Shown one piece after another: positions 25,510 to 32,740 of a DNA stretch of 64,000 nt. Under the pieces are notes generated by a model. The model was not told the origin of the DNA and did no database searches. It saw nothing but the letters and a program-made list of their open reading frames with translations. Origin of the DNA: VXOI01 sp965197575 (lineage in GTDB: Bacteria > Chloroflexota > Dehalococcoidia > Lucifugimonadales > UBA3495); assembly GCA_965197575.1 (NCBI GenBank), contig OZ240214.1, positions 3,162,001 to 3,226,000 on the forward strand. The letters run 5' to 3'. Numbering within the stretch: the stretch's first letter is position 1; each line of letters starts with the position of its first letter. The translations under genes and the position numbers were made by a program.

Positions 25510-25893
25510 ATGGCGGAGAATGAGCTAGCGGCCGCAATATTTGCCGACGCCCGGGTCCTTTACGCCGATGCGTTGGAGATGCTGGAACTGGGCAAGCTCC
25601 GCAATGCGGCCGAGAAGGCTTGGGGCGCCACCAAGCGGGCGACCGACGCGCTGGTGCTGGCGAGGACAGGCCGGGAGCCGCGGTCTACGGGGCAGTCAAC
25701 CCGTGCGATCAAGAACTTGCGAGGCGAGGGCGTTGCTTTCGTGAATCTCGAACGTCGATACCGGGAGAGGATACGCGACCTGCACGGACGTTGCTTTTAC
25801 TACGGCAATTGTGAACCAGGGGGCCGACTCGTGGCCAAGATCCGGGAAAAAGCCGACTATGTCCGAGACGCGGAGAGATTGGCGGTAGCATGA
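25510..25893 (+). CDS. HEPN / PaREP1-like protein
   Basis: This 127-residue all-helical protein has ARVLYADALEMLELGKLRNAAEKAWGATKRATDALVLART, the first two helices of HEPN/PaREP1-type proteins, and an R-x-H type segment (RERIRDLHGRCFYYG) that may be the HEPN ribonuclease motif. The ATG follows GGGGGAG. It overlaps the next gene by 4 nt (ATGA), and the two proteins are paralogues. Such tandem HEPN proteins are often toxin-like, but no nucleotidyltransferase partner is present. Confidence 0.65.
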   Translation: MAENELAAAIFADARVLYADALEMLELGKLRNAAEKAWGATKRATDALVLARTGREPRSTGQSTRAIKNLRGEGVAFVNLERRYRERIRDLHGRCFYYGNCEPGGRLVAKIREKADYVRDAERLAVA

Positions 25894-26204
25894 TGAGTAC
25901 TGAACACGTAACCGCTCTATCCAAAGAGGCGCGAGGGCTTCAAGAGAAAGCTTTGGAATATGCGGAGGTCGGCAAGCTACGCCACGCAGTGGAGAAGGCA
26001 TGGGACGCAACTCTCCTCGCCTCAAACGCCATGATACTGGCACACACCGGCAAAATACCCGAAGGAGATAACCGGGAAATAGAACGGGGGTTGGCGTTTC
26101 TGCACTCGAAAGGACCGGAGTTCGAGCGTCTGAAAGTCGGCTTTTCCTTCCTAAACCAATACCAAGGTGGGATGTGCATTTCGGGGGTCTTGAAGACGAC
26201 CTAA
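25890..26204 (+). pseudogene. second HEPN-like gene, truncated by a MITE
   Basis: The first ~88 codons are a paralogue of the upstream gene (LQEKALEYAEVGKLRHAVEKAWDATLLASNAMILAHTGK). The frame then enters the 146-bp MITE at 26154, and the last 16 codons (NQYQGGMCISGVLKTT) are MITE sequence. The helix carrying the R-x-H segment is lost. Without the insertion the protein would probably match the 127-residue neighbour. Confidence 0.75.
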
Positions 26205-26299
26205 AGGACTCCACGGCACTTCATCTCACCTTTACGTCCCAACTGGGGGCGACCGACAATGCGGTCTAGCGATATGTACATTTCACCTTGGCTTTAGTT
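26154..26299 (+). mobile_element. MITE type 2, copy a (146 bp)
   Basis: The element has inverted ends AAACCAATACCAAGGTG / CACCTTGGCTTTAGTTT (allowing the shared TA edge) and TA on both sides. It is identical, apart from one base, to 54794-54939. No transposase with matching ends occurs in the window. Confidence 0.85.
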
Positions 26300-26302
26300 T
26301 AG

Positions 26303-27740
26303 TACTACAACGACGGGTTACGTGGTAGGATGGCCAGCGAGATGGCGAAGGCTGGTGGACGCGGGAGAGTTTCAGAGGGTTTACGAGGCCTTTGAGGAGT
26401 TTCATTCCTTTTTCGCTCCGGCCTTTAGCCGCAAGCAGTGGCGGGAACACAGCCGTAATTACCTCCAAGCCCTGCTGGTCCAGTCCCAGGAGCGGCGCAA
26501 CGCCGGGAATCTCTCCGAATCGGTGGGCATTTCCGCCAGGGCGATGCAGCGGTTTCTCACCGAGGCCCGTTGGGACGATGACAGGGTAATCTCCTGCCTG
26601 CAGGAGTACCTGGCGCCCAAGCTGGGACACCCCAAGGGGGTCTGGGTGCTGGATGGCAGCGATTTCCCCAAGCAGGGCAGGAAGTCGGCGGGGGTGGCCC
26701 GGCAGTACTGCGGGCGGCTGGGCAAGGTGGCCAACTGCCAGGCCGGGATGTTTCTGGCCTGCGTGAGCCCGCAGGGCCGGGCGCTGGTGGACAAGCGGAT
26801 GTACCTGCCGGAGAGCTGGACTTCGGACGGGGAGCGGTGCCGGGCGGCGGGAGTGCCGGAGGAGAGGCGATCCTACCGGTCGAAGACGGAGTTGGCCTTG
26901 GAGTTGCTGGAGCGGGCCCGGGAACGCGGACATCTTGAGGCCGGCTGGGTTGCCGGGGATGACGCCTTCGGGATGTCGCCCTCCTTCCGGGACGGCTTGG
27001 CGACCCAGGGGATGCGCTACGTGCTGGACGTTCCGGGAGGCACCACGGTGTGGCCTCTGGAGCCGGTCTGGACCAATCCGCCCTATCAGGGCCGGGGGCA
27101 ACCCCGCAAGCCCAAGCTGGTCGGCGGGCAGCGCACGACCATGGGGGAGCGCAACGGTGAATTGCCGGAGGATGCTTGGCGTGAGGTGACCGTGGCGGAG
27201 GGTTTGCAAGGGCCGCGGACCTATATGTTCATTGCCCAGCGGGTGCGAGCAACCAGGAGGCGGAAGCCCGGCGATGCGCCCTGGGCCATCTGGCGCCGGA
27301 ATCTGGACGGGAGCGAGCCCCGCTACTATCTCTCCAACGCCCCCGAAGAGACTCCCTTGGAAACGCTGGCTTACGTGGGCGGCTCCCGCTGGCGCATTGA
27401 AACCGAATTCGAGACGGAGAAAAGCGACATAGGGCTGGACGAGTACGAAACCCGCACCTGGGCCGGGTGGCATCATCGCGTCGCCCTGTGCCTGCTGGCC
27501 GGGGCGTTTCTGCTGAGTCTGCAGCAGGCTTGGGGGGAAAGGATGCCGCGGATCACAAGGCCGCAGGTGTACCGGGTGGTGCGTGAGATGTTGCCCCGGC
27601 AGCGGTTTGGGCCTCAGGAACTGCTGCAATGGCTGTAGGTGACGCAAAGGAGCAACGAGCGGGCGGCACGCTGCCATGAGAGGCGGCGCGACGCCCTTCG
27701 CGCATCCCCGGACATCCCTCCTTGAACCGTCGTTGTAATA
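26303..27740 (+). mobile_element. IS701-family insertion sequence
   Basis: The ends are inverted repeats: TACTACAACGACGG on the left and CCGTCGTTGTAATA on the right. The flanks are TTAG and CTAG, fitting a YTAR-type target although the two copies differ by one base. It carries one intact transposase and directly follows MITE type 2. Confidence 0.85.
26322..27638 (+). CDS. IS701-family transposase
   Basis: This 438-residue DDE_5-type transposase is intact. GISARAMQRFLTEARWDDD forms the N-terminal region, GVWVLDGSDFPKQGRKSAGV holds the first Asp, WVAGDDAFGMSPSFRDGL the second, and GGSRWRIETEFETEKSDIGL the Glu. The start is GTG inside the left end region. With intact ends and gene it may be active. 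Confidence 0.9.
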   Translation: MVGWPARWRRLVDAGEFQRVYEAFEEFHSFFAPAFSRKQWREHSRNYLQALLVQSQERRNAGNLSESVGISARAMQRFLTEARWDDDRVISCLQEYLAPKLGHPKGVWVLDGSDFPKQGRKSAGVARQYCGRLGKVANCQAGMFLACVSPQGRALVDKRMYLPESWTSDGERCRAAGVPEERRSYRSKTELALELLERARERGHLEAGWVAGDDAFGMSPSFRDGLATQGMRYVLDVPGGTTVWPLEPVWTNPPYQGRGQPRKPKLVGGQRTTMGERNGELPEDAWREVTVAEGLQGPRTYMFIAQRVRATRRRKPGDAPWAIWRRNLDGSEPRYYLSNAPEETPLETLAYVGGSRWRIETEFETEKSDIGLDEYETRTWAGWHHRVALCLLAGAFLLSLQQAWGERMPRITRPQVYRVVREMLPRQRFGPQELLQWL

Positions 27741-28130
27741 CTAGGCTAGCACCGCGATAGCCTCGATCTCCACGTCCAGCCCCGGCTCGGCCAGTGCGCT
27801 GATTTCAATCAGCGAGTTGGCCGGGTACTTCTCCTCGAAATACTCGGCGAAAAGCTCGGCCTGCCGCACCGCCCCCGCCTGCCAATCGGCGATGCTGGTG
27901 ACGAAGGTGGTGATCTTGGCGATGTCGGCGGGGCTGCCGCCCTCGGCCTTCACCACGCCGGTCACCCGTTGCAGCGTAACTTCGAGCTGCTCCATCAGAG
28001 TGCCGCCCTGCGTCGCCGAGCCGCGCGCGGTGCAGCCCGAGATGAACAGCAGATTGCCGGCCCTGACGCCGCGGCTGTAGGTCGGCCCAGCCGGGGCTAT
28101 GTCCGGGTAGTCCCTTCGTTCGACTGGCAT
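27741..28130 (-). CDS. RidA family protein
   Basis: Rid proteins deaminate reactive enamine/imine intermediates. The 129-residue length and blocks AGNLLFISGC, QLEVTLQRVTGVVKAEGGS, DIAKITTFVT and PANSLIEISALAEPGLDVEIEAIA fit the family. The conserved Arg and Glu of the RidA subgroup are not evident, so it may be a Rid2-7-type member of other function. Its stop codon TAG is formed by the CTAG at the IS701 edge, yet the length is normal. Confidence 0.9.
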   Translation of the reverse strand: MPVERRDYPDIAPAGPTYSRGVRAGNLLFISGCTARGSATQGGTLMEQLEVTLQRVTGVVKAEGGSPADIAKITTFVTSIADWQAGAVRQAELFAEYFEEKYPANSLIEISALAEPGLDVEIEAIAVLA

Positions 28131-28214
28131 GTTTGCTCCTTACGAAAACTGAAAATCGAAAATTGTGGCTCAGAACGGGCAACCGCCCGCGCTCACGATT
28201 ATAGGACTCGCAAC

Positions 28215-28220
28215 TATAAT
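28215..28220 (+). promoter_or_regulatory. -10 element upstream of the CPA2 antiporter gene
   Basis: TATAAT lies 42 nt before the start codon; no convincing -35 is seen at the expected spacing. Confidence 0.4.
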
Positions 28221-28261
28221 ATCCAGGGAACATCCAGAAACAGCCCCGGCATTGCCTCAAA

Positions 28262-30073
28262 ATGGAAAGCCATTTATTTCTTGACCTCGTAATCGTTGTC
28301 GTGGCCGCCTCGGTGGGTGGAGTGGCGGCGCGCTTGGTCCGCGCCCCGATCGTGTTGGGCTACTTGGCCGTGGGCATGATCATCGGTCCTCATGTCCTCG
28401 AGGTCATCGAGAACGTGGAGACCGTGCGCACGCTGGCCGAGATTGGCGTCATCCTGCTCGTGTTCACCATCGGCATCGAAATCTCTATCCGCGACATCTA
28501 CAGCCTCGGCAAGGTCGTGCTGATCGGCGGCGTCCTGCAAATAGCAGCCACCGCCGGGGTGATGATACCCGTTGGCCTGATGCTTGGCTTCAGCATCCAG
28601 ACCTCGCTGATCCTGGGTATGGTCGCGTCCCTGAGCAGCACGATGGTCGTTCTGAAAACCCTCTCCGACCGCGGCGAGCTTCATAGCCTCCACGGACGCT
28701 TGATCACCGGGTTCCTCTTGGTGCAGGACCTGGCGTTCGTACCGATGATCGCGGTGTTGCCGGCCCTCGACGGCACCGGAGCTTCGGTGTTGCAGGAAGC
28801 CGGAATCGGGCTGCTCAAGGCTGCGTTGGTGCTGGTGGCGGTGGTAGTGCTGGGCACCAAGGCCGTACCTTGGGTCATGGACCGGATTACCCGGCTGGGG
28901 TCGCGGGAAGTGTTCGTGCTCATGGTGGTAGCCACCGCGTTCGCTATAGCCGCGCTGACCGAATACATCGGCCTGTCGGCTGCCTTGGGCGCGTTTGTTG
29001 CCGGGTTGCTGCTCAGCGAATCGGACTTCGGCCACCGTGCGCTGACCGAGGTTACACCTTTGCGCGACGTGTTCGCCGCCCTGTTCTTCGCGTCACTGGG
29101 AATGTTGACGGACCCCGGATTCGTGGCCAGCGAGTGGGTGAGCGTGGTGGTGGTCATCGGCTCGGTGCTGGCGCTCAAGTTCGTGGTAAGCGCCGTGATC
29201 GTGCGGGCGTTCGGCTACCTCCCCAACACGGCCCTGCTCAGCGGTGTAGGGTTGGGGCAAATCGGGGAGTTCAGCTTCATTCTGGTAGCCGGCGCCCTCA
29301 CGCTCGGGGTGGTCGACCAGGAGTTTCACTCGCTGGTGGTCGTATCGGCGGTGCTGACCATGGCGGTCGGCCCGGCCCTGATCGCCGGAGGCTCCCTAGC
29401 GGTTTCCGCTCTGAGCCAACGGCTGCGGGTGCTCCGGCCCTACCGCCTGGGGTACGACCGTGCCGAAGGGAGGCCGCCCCATCTGTTCGGTCATGTGATC
29501 ATCTGCGGTCTGGGCAGAGTGGGCACGCTGGTCGCCGCCGCGATGCAGGACTACGACGTGCCTTTCATCGCGGTAGACCTCGACCCCTACACCCTCGAGC
29601 ATTGGCAAGGCGAGGGCTACTTCACGGTGCAGGGTTCCTCGGGCAGCGTGGAGGCCCTGACGGCGGCCCGCATCCAGCAGGCCGCCATTCTGGTGATCAC
29701 CACTGGCGACCCGGTGTCGGTCTGGGTCACGGCCCAACACGCCCGGCAACTGCGGCCCGACCTGGACATCGTGGCCCGGGTGCATTGGCGGGAAGAGGGC
29801 GAGCGCCTCCAGGAGTTGGGGGTACAGGAGGTGGTGTGGCCGCAAATGGAGGCCGGGCTGGAAATATTGCGGCACTCTCTGTACCGCTACAGCACGCCCC
29901 GCGACGAGGTGGACGACTTTGTGGAGAACTTACGCAACCACTTGAGCTTTTCGGTGCATACCGAGGTCGAGGACGTTCTGCCGCCGGAGGGCATCGGCCC
30001 GGCCCCGTTAAGTGGGGAGACGGGCGCGCACGAAGCCGAAGAAGTCCAGGAACCGGGCCGCTCGGCCGACTGA
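28262..30073 (+). CDS. CPA2-family cation/proton antiporter with TrkA-N domain (KefB/YbaL-like)
   Basis: This 603-residue membrane protein has about 12 membrane segments with CPA2 motifs (PIVLGYLAVGMIIGP, GVILLVFTIGIEIS, SLSSTMVVLKTLSDRGE, GVGLGQIGEFSFIL). From ~residue 408 a Rossmann nucleotide-binding domain follows (HVIICGLGRVGTLVAAAM), which in KefB/YbaL-type proteins controls the channel. It probably exchanges K+ or Na+ for H+ in pH or electrophile stress. The gene stands alone and ends just before tRNA-Gly. Confidence 0.92.
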   Translation: MESHLFLDLVIVVVAASVGGVAARLVRAPIVLGYLAVGMIIGPHVLEVIENVETVRTLAEIGVILLVFTIGIEISIRDIYSLGKVVLIGGVLQIAATAGVMIPVGLMLGFSIQTSLILGMVASLSSTMVVLKTLSDRGELHSLHGRLITGFLLVQDLAFVPMIAVLPALDGTGASVLQEAGIGLLKAALVLVAVVVLGTKAVPWVMDRITRLGSREVFVLMVVATAFAIAALTEYIGLSAALGAFVAGLLLSESDFGHRALTEVTPLRDVFAALFFASLGMLTDPGFVASEWVSVVVVIGSVLALKFVVSAVIVRAFGYLPNTALLSGVGLGQIGEFSFILVAGALTLGVVDQEFHSLVVVSAVLTMAVGPALIAGGSLAVSALSQRLRVLRPYRLGYDRAEGRPPHLFGHVIICGLGRVGTLVAAAMQDYDVPFIAVDLDPYTLEHWQGEGYFTVQGSSGSVEALTAARIQQAAILVITTGDPVSVWVTAQHARQLRPDLDIVARVHWREEGERLQELGVQEVVWPQMEAGLEILRHSLYRYSTPRDEVDDFVENLRNHLSFSVHTEVEDVLPPEGIGPAPLSGETGAHEAEEVQEPGRSAD

Positions 30074-30097
30074 ACTGCTATAATTTAGGGGCAGGAT

Positions 30098-30171
30098 GCG
30101 GGCGTAGCTCAATGGTAGAGCTCTAGCCTTCCAAGCTAGCTATGTGGGTTCGATTCCCATCGCCCGCTCCA
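30098..30171 (+). tRNA. tRNA-Gly (TCC)
   Basis: The cloverleaf has acceptor GCGGGCG/CGCCCGC, anticodon stem CTAGC/GCTAG with loop CTTCCAA (anticodon TCC), T-arm GTGGG TTCGATT CCCAT and encoded CCA. A TATAAT lies 14-19 nt upstream. Confidence 0.93.
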
Positions 30172-30188
30172 ACTCGGCCCTCTCTGAC

Positions 30189-30650
30189 TCAGACCGGGCC
30201 GGCCAAGACCCCCAGGGCCGCCTCTTTGACCGCCGCGCCGTCCAGGATGGCTTCCAACTCCCCGCTCTCCGCAGTCTGGAAGGAGGAGTCTTGGTGGAAA
30301 GCTTGGACCAATTCCTTGATCGCGTCCTCCTTGCGATTATTGGGGATGGCGACCGCGTGTTCCGGATCTTGCAGCAGCCGCTCGATCTCGGCGGTGAGCA
30401 ATTCGACCTCGACGTGGCTCCGCTGTATTTCGGCCATCTTCCCCAAGTGCTTGCCCAGGTAGCAGCCGCCGAACTGCATGAACTCGCTATTGTGGCCGTC
30501 GAAGTCGCCGACGCGCTGGTACTTGGGCTCCAGCTCCCACTCGGTCATGTAGTCGCGGACGTTCTGGTCCTCCGAGTCCGGGCTCTCCAGGTCGAACACC
30601 ATGATCACCCGGTACATGAAAAACTCGGCGGGTTCTACTCTGATGTACAT
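30189..30650 (-). CDS. protein of unknown function
   Basis: I do not recognise this 153-residue protein. It opens with a strand-rich segment (MYRVIMVFDLES), has a conserved-looking HNSEFMQFGGCYLGKHLGKMAEIQ stretch (central residues CYLGKHLGKM), a heptad-rich helix (VELLTAEIERLL) and an acidic end. No signal peptide or membrane segment is seen. An internal ATG at codon 12 could be the start. It is convergent with tRNA-Gly and divergent from the small RNA pair. Confidence 0.6.
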   Translation of the reverse strand: MYIRVEPAEFFMYRVIMVFDLESPDSEDQNVRDYMTEWELEPKYQRVGDFDGHNSEFMQFGGCYLGKHLGKMAEIQRSHVEVELLTAEIERLLQDPEHAVAIPNNRKEDAIKELVQAFHQDSSFQTAESGELEAILDGAAVKEAALGVLAGPV

Positions 30651-30714
30651 TGGTGGCCTCCCTTAGTAGGTCAGAATGGGTGGTGGCGCTGCCGGGAAAA
30701 CGTCGTAGTCAGCG

Positions 30715-30743
30715 TTGACAACGGTTTGGGGTGGCGTTAGGCT
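30715..30743 (+). promoter_or_regulatory. promoter of small RNA gene 1
   Basis: A consensus TTGACA and TAGGCT are separated by 17 nt. A start near 30750 would give a transcript beginning just before the conserved C-rich block. Confidence 0.65.
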
Positions 30744-30749
30744 GGAATT

Positions 30750-30810
30750 GTTACCCCCCTGGAGCTTCGGCGAAGGGGCGCGAGGCCGCCTACGGCGGCC
30801 TCAGCTTTTT
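30750..30810 (+). ncRNA. candidate small RNA 1 of a tandem pair
   Basis: The predicted ~61-nt RNA has a first hairpin capped by UUCG (CCCC..GC-TTCG-GC..GGGG), the linker CGCGAGG, and a terminator stem GAGGCCGCC/GGCGGCCTC with 3-nt loop followed by AGC and five T. No ORF with coding features lies inside. The unit is paralogous to the next one. It could instead be part of a duplicated attenuator. Confidence 0.6.
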
Positions 30811-30852
30811 GTTGACGGCTGGGCCGAATTACTTGGGCGGGCGGTTTGGGGC

Positions 30853-30880
30853 TTGACAGCTTATCCTCAACTGGTAACAT
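30853..30880 (+). promoter_or_regulatory. promoter of small RNA gene 2
   Basis: TTGACA and TAACAT are separated by 16 nt. The predicted start near 30887 is at the same point of the conserved unit as in gene 1. Confidence 0.65.
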
Positions 30881-30886
30881 GGAAAC

Positions 30887-30950
30887 GTATCCCCCCTGTT
30901 GCTTCGGTGGCAGGGCGCGAGGCCGCCTTTCGGGCGGCCTCAGCTTTTTT
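30887..30950 (+). ncRNA. candidate small RNA 2 of a tandem pair
   Basis: The predicted ~64-nt RNA has a UUCG-capped hairpin (CCTGTTGC-TTCG-GTGGCAGG), the same GGGCGCGAGGCCGCC block as RNA 1, and a terminator stem GAGGCCGCC/GGCGGCCTC with loop TTTCG and six T. The stem bases of the first hairpin differ from RNA 1 but keep pairing. It ends ~10 nt before the NYN gene start. Confidence 0.6.
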
Positions 30951-30959
30951 GGCCATCAA

Positions 30960-31583
30960 TTGATTGCTAACGTCTACGTCGATGGTTTCAACCTTTACTA
31001 TGGGTGTCTGAGGGGAACGCCGTATCGTTGGCTAAACTTGGCCGACCTCTGCGGGCGATTATTCCCTGCCTATTCCATCAACCGTATCCGCTATTTTACC
31101 GCCTTGGTGAATGAGAGAGCGGGAGACCCACAGCAACCGCAACGGCAACAGACGTACATCAGGGCCCTCGAAACAATCCCGAATTTGTCGGTGCATTATG
31201 GGTACTTTCTGACCAGCGTTGTGCCGATGAGATTGGAGCATCCTCTCCCCGATGGCTCGACGACCGTAAGGGTATTCAAAACCGAAGAGAAAGGTACTGA
31301 CGTTAACATCGCGTCGCATCTTCTGATGGATGCTTTTAACCAGGAGTGCGATACGGCCATAGTAATTTCCAACGATTCCGACTTGGCCCAAGCAATCCGC
31401 TTTGTCAAGACACCGCTTGGCATTCCTGTTGGAATAGTGAACCCTCACCGAAACCGTAGCTGGACATTGGCTAATATAGCAGACTTCTACCGCCCCATCC
31501 GCAAAGGGCCGCTCAGCGTCAGCCTGTTCCCTGGTCGGATGCGGGACGCCAATGGCGCGTTCACCAAGCCGCCGGGATGGTGA
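30960..31583 (+). CDS. NYN domain protein (PIN-like RNase fold)
   Basis: The protein of about 207 residues starts NVYVDGFNLYYG, the NYN/LabA signature with the first acidic metal ligand, and has TDVNIASHLLMDAF and AIVISNDSDLAQAIRFV, which carry further Asp residues of the PIN-like active site. It is probably a nuclease or RNA-binding protein. The start is uncertain. TTG at 30960 directly precedes the domain; an ATG at 30879 would translate through the small RNA 2 unit and its terminator stem, which seems unlikely. Confidence 0.82.
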   Translation: MIANVYVDGFNLYYGCLRGTPYRWLNLADLCGRLFPAYSINRIRYFTALVNERAGDPQQPQRQQTYIRALETIPNLSVHYGYFLTSVVPMRLEHPLPDGSTTVRVFKTEEKGTDVNIASHLLMDAFNQECDTAIVISNDSDLAQAIRFVKTPLGIPVGIVNPHRNRSWTLANIADFYRPIRKGPLSVSLFPGRMRDANGAFTKPPGW

Positions 31584-31596
31584 GCCGGACTGATGT

Positions 31597-32646
31597 CTAG
31601 CGGCCGGCGGCCCGCATGACCCGCTCCACGTGGTCGGCGTTTTGGGGGAGCGTGCCGTCGTCTACGGCGCGCATGGCCTCGATCACCGCGTCGTTGAACG
31701 GCGTGGGGACGGTGAACTCCCTTCCCTTTTGGGCGATCAGGCCGTTCATGTAGTCGATCTCCGAGCGGCGGCCTTTGTAGACGTCCTGCGCCATCGACGC
31801 CAGCCAATTGACCCTCCCGCCATGGGAGGCCATGAACCCGTCGAGTTCCTCGAACACGTCGCCCTTGTCGGCCTCGGCCCAAGTCTCGGCGGCGATTCCC
31901 TGGATGTCGACAACCTTCAGGCCCATCGCCAGGCCCACTTGAGCGCCTTCCTTGCACAGGTGTATCCGAATCGAGCGGCAGCGAGGGTCTTCCGCCATGT
32001 CCTGAGAACCCAAGCCCGAGGCCGCCGACAGCGCGTTGCCCATGCCGTTTTGGCACAGCTTGGCCCAGCGCTGCCCCCACAGGTTATCGGTGGCGTAGGA
32101 GCCGTCGATGCAGTCCAGCATCGCGGCCACCTTCCCCGAGCGCGGTGAAAGGCGCTCGTTGTGTTCGCCCACCCGGAAAACGTGGTGCCCGGAGTCGCGC
32201 CCCACCGCGCCGCCGCGGGTGACGTGGCCCGGCTCCCAAAGGGCCACCTCGATGTGGGAGGCGATGCAGCCGATAGCGCGGGCGCTGCCGACGATCTCGC
32301 CGATGGGCACGTCGTTCCAGCAGTTTTGCAGCGACACGAAGAAGCCGTCGTCCTTCACGTAGCGCTTGATGAAGTGGGTAGCCCACTCGGTGTCATACGA
32401 CTTCACGGCGATGAACGCGAAATCGAAGGGTTCGGTGATGCCTTGGGCGTCGGTCAGGTGCATCGCTTTGACCAGCACCGTGAACGGGCCCTGGCTGCCG
32501 GTGACGTGGAGGCCGTCTTGGCGCATCTTCTCGACGTGTTCGGGCCATATATCGATGAAGGTAACGTCCTCGCCTTCCCGGCTCAGAAAAGCGCCGACGT
32601 AACTTCCCAGTGCGCCTGCGCCCATGATCGCAATCTTGTCACCCAC
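31597..32646 (-). CDS. ketopantoate reductase (ApbA/PanE) family protein
   Basis: This 349-residue protein has the N-terminal NADP-binding motif IAIMGAGALGSYVGAFLSREG, AFIAVKSYDTEWA typical of PanE-like enzymes, and a C-terminal all-helical domain with GRRSEIDYMNG (the catalytic-domain motif including the S-E-x-D block) and TPFNDAVIEAM. It is longer than true PanE (~300), so it may act on another 2-oxo acid. It lies upstream of, and convergent with, the NYN gene and is on the same strand as serA. Confidence 0.88.
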   Translation of the reverse strand: MGDKIAIMGAGALGSYVGAFLSREGEDVTFIDIWPEHVEKMRQDGLHVTGSQGPFTVLVKAMHLTDAQGITEPFDFAFIAVKSYDTEWATHFIKRYVKDDGFFVSLQNCWNDVPIGEIVGSARAIGCIASHIEVALWEPGHVTRGGAVGRDSGHHVFRVGEHNERLSPRSGKVAAMLDCIDGSYATDNLWGQRWAKLCQNGMGNALSAASGLGSQDMAEDPRCRSIRIHLCKEGAQVGLAMGLKVVDIQGIAAETWAEADKGDVFEELDGFMASHGGRVNWLASMAQDVYKGRRSEIDYMNGLIAQKGREFTVPTPFNDAVIEAMRAVDDGTLPQNADHVERVMRAAGR

Positions 32647-32740
32647 GTTGCACTCCTCCTTGATTGGGATAAGAATGTGGGATGTGGAGTGCGGAAATTA
32701 CGCCGAACCGGTCAATTCCGCGCTCCTAATTCCGAATTCT

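Noticed and set aside
26283..27677. 464-codon minus-strand ORF
   Set aside because: It lies entirely antisense to the intact IS701 transposase, which has all catalytic motifs.
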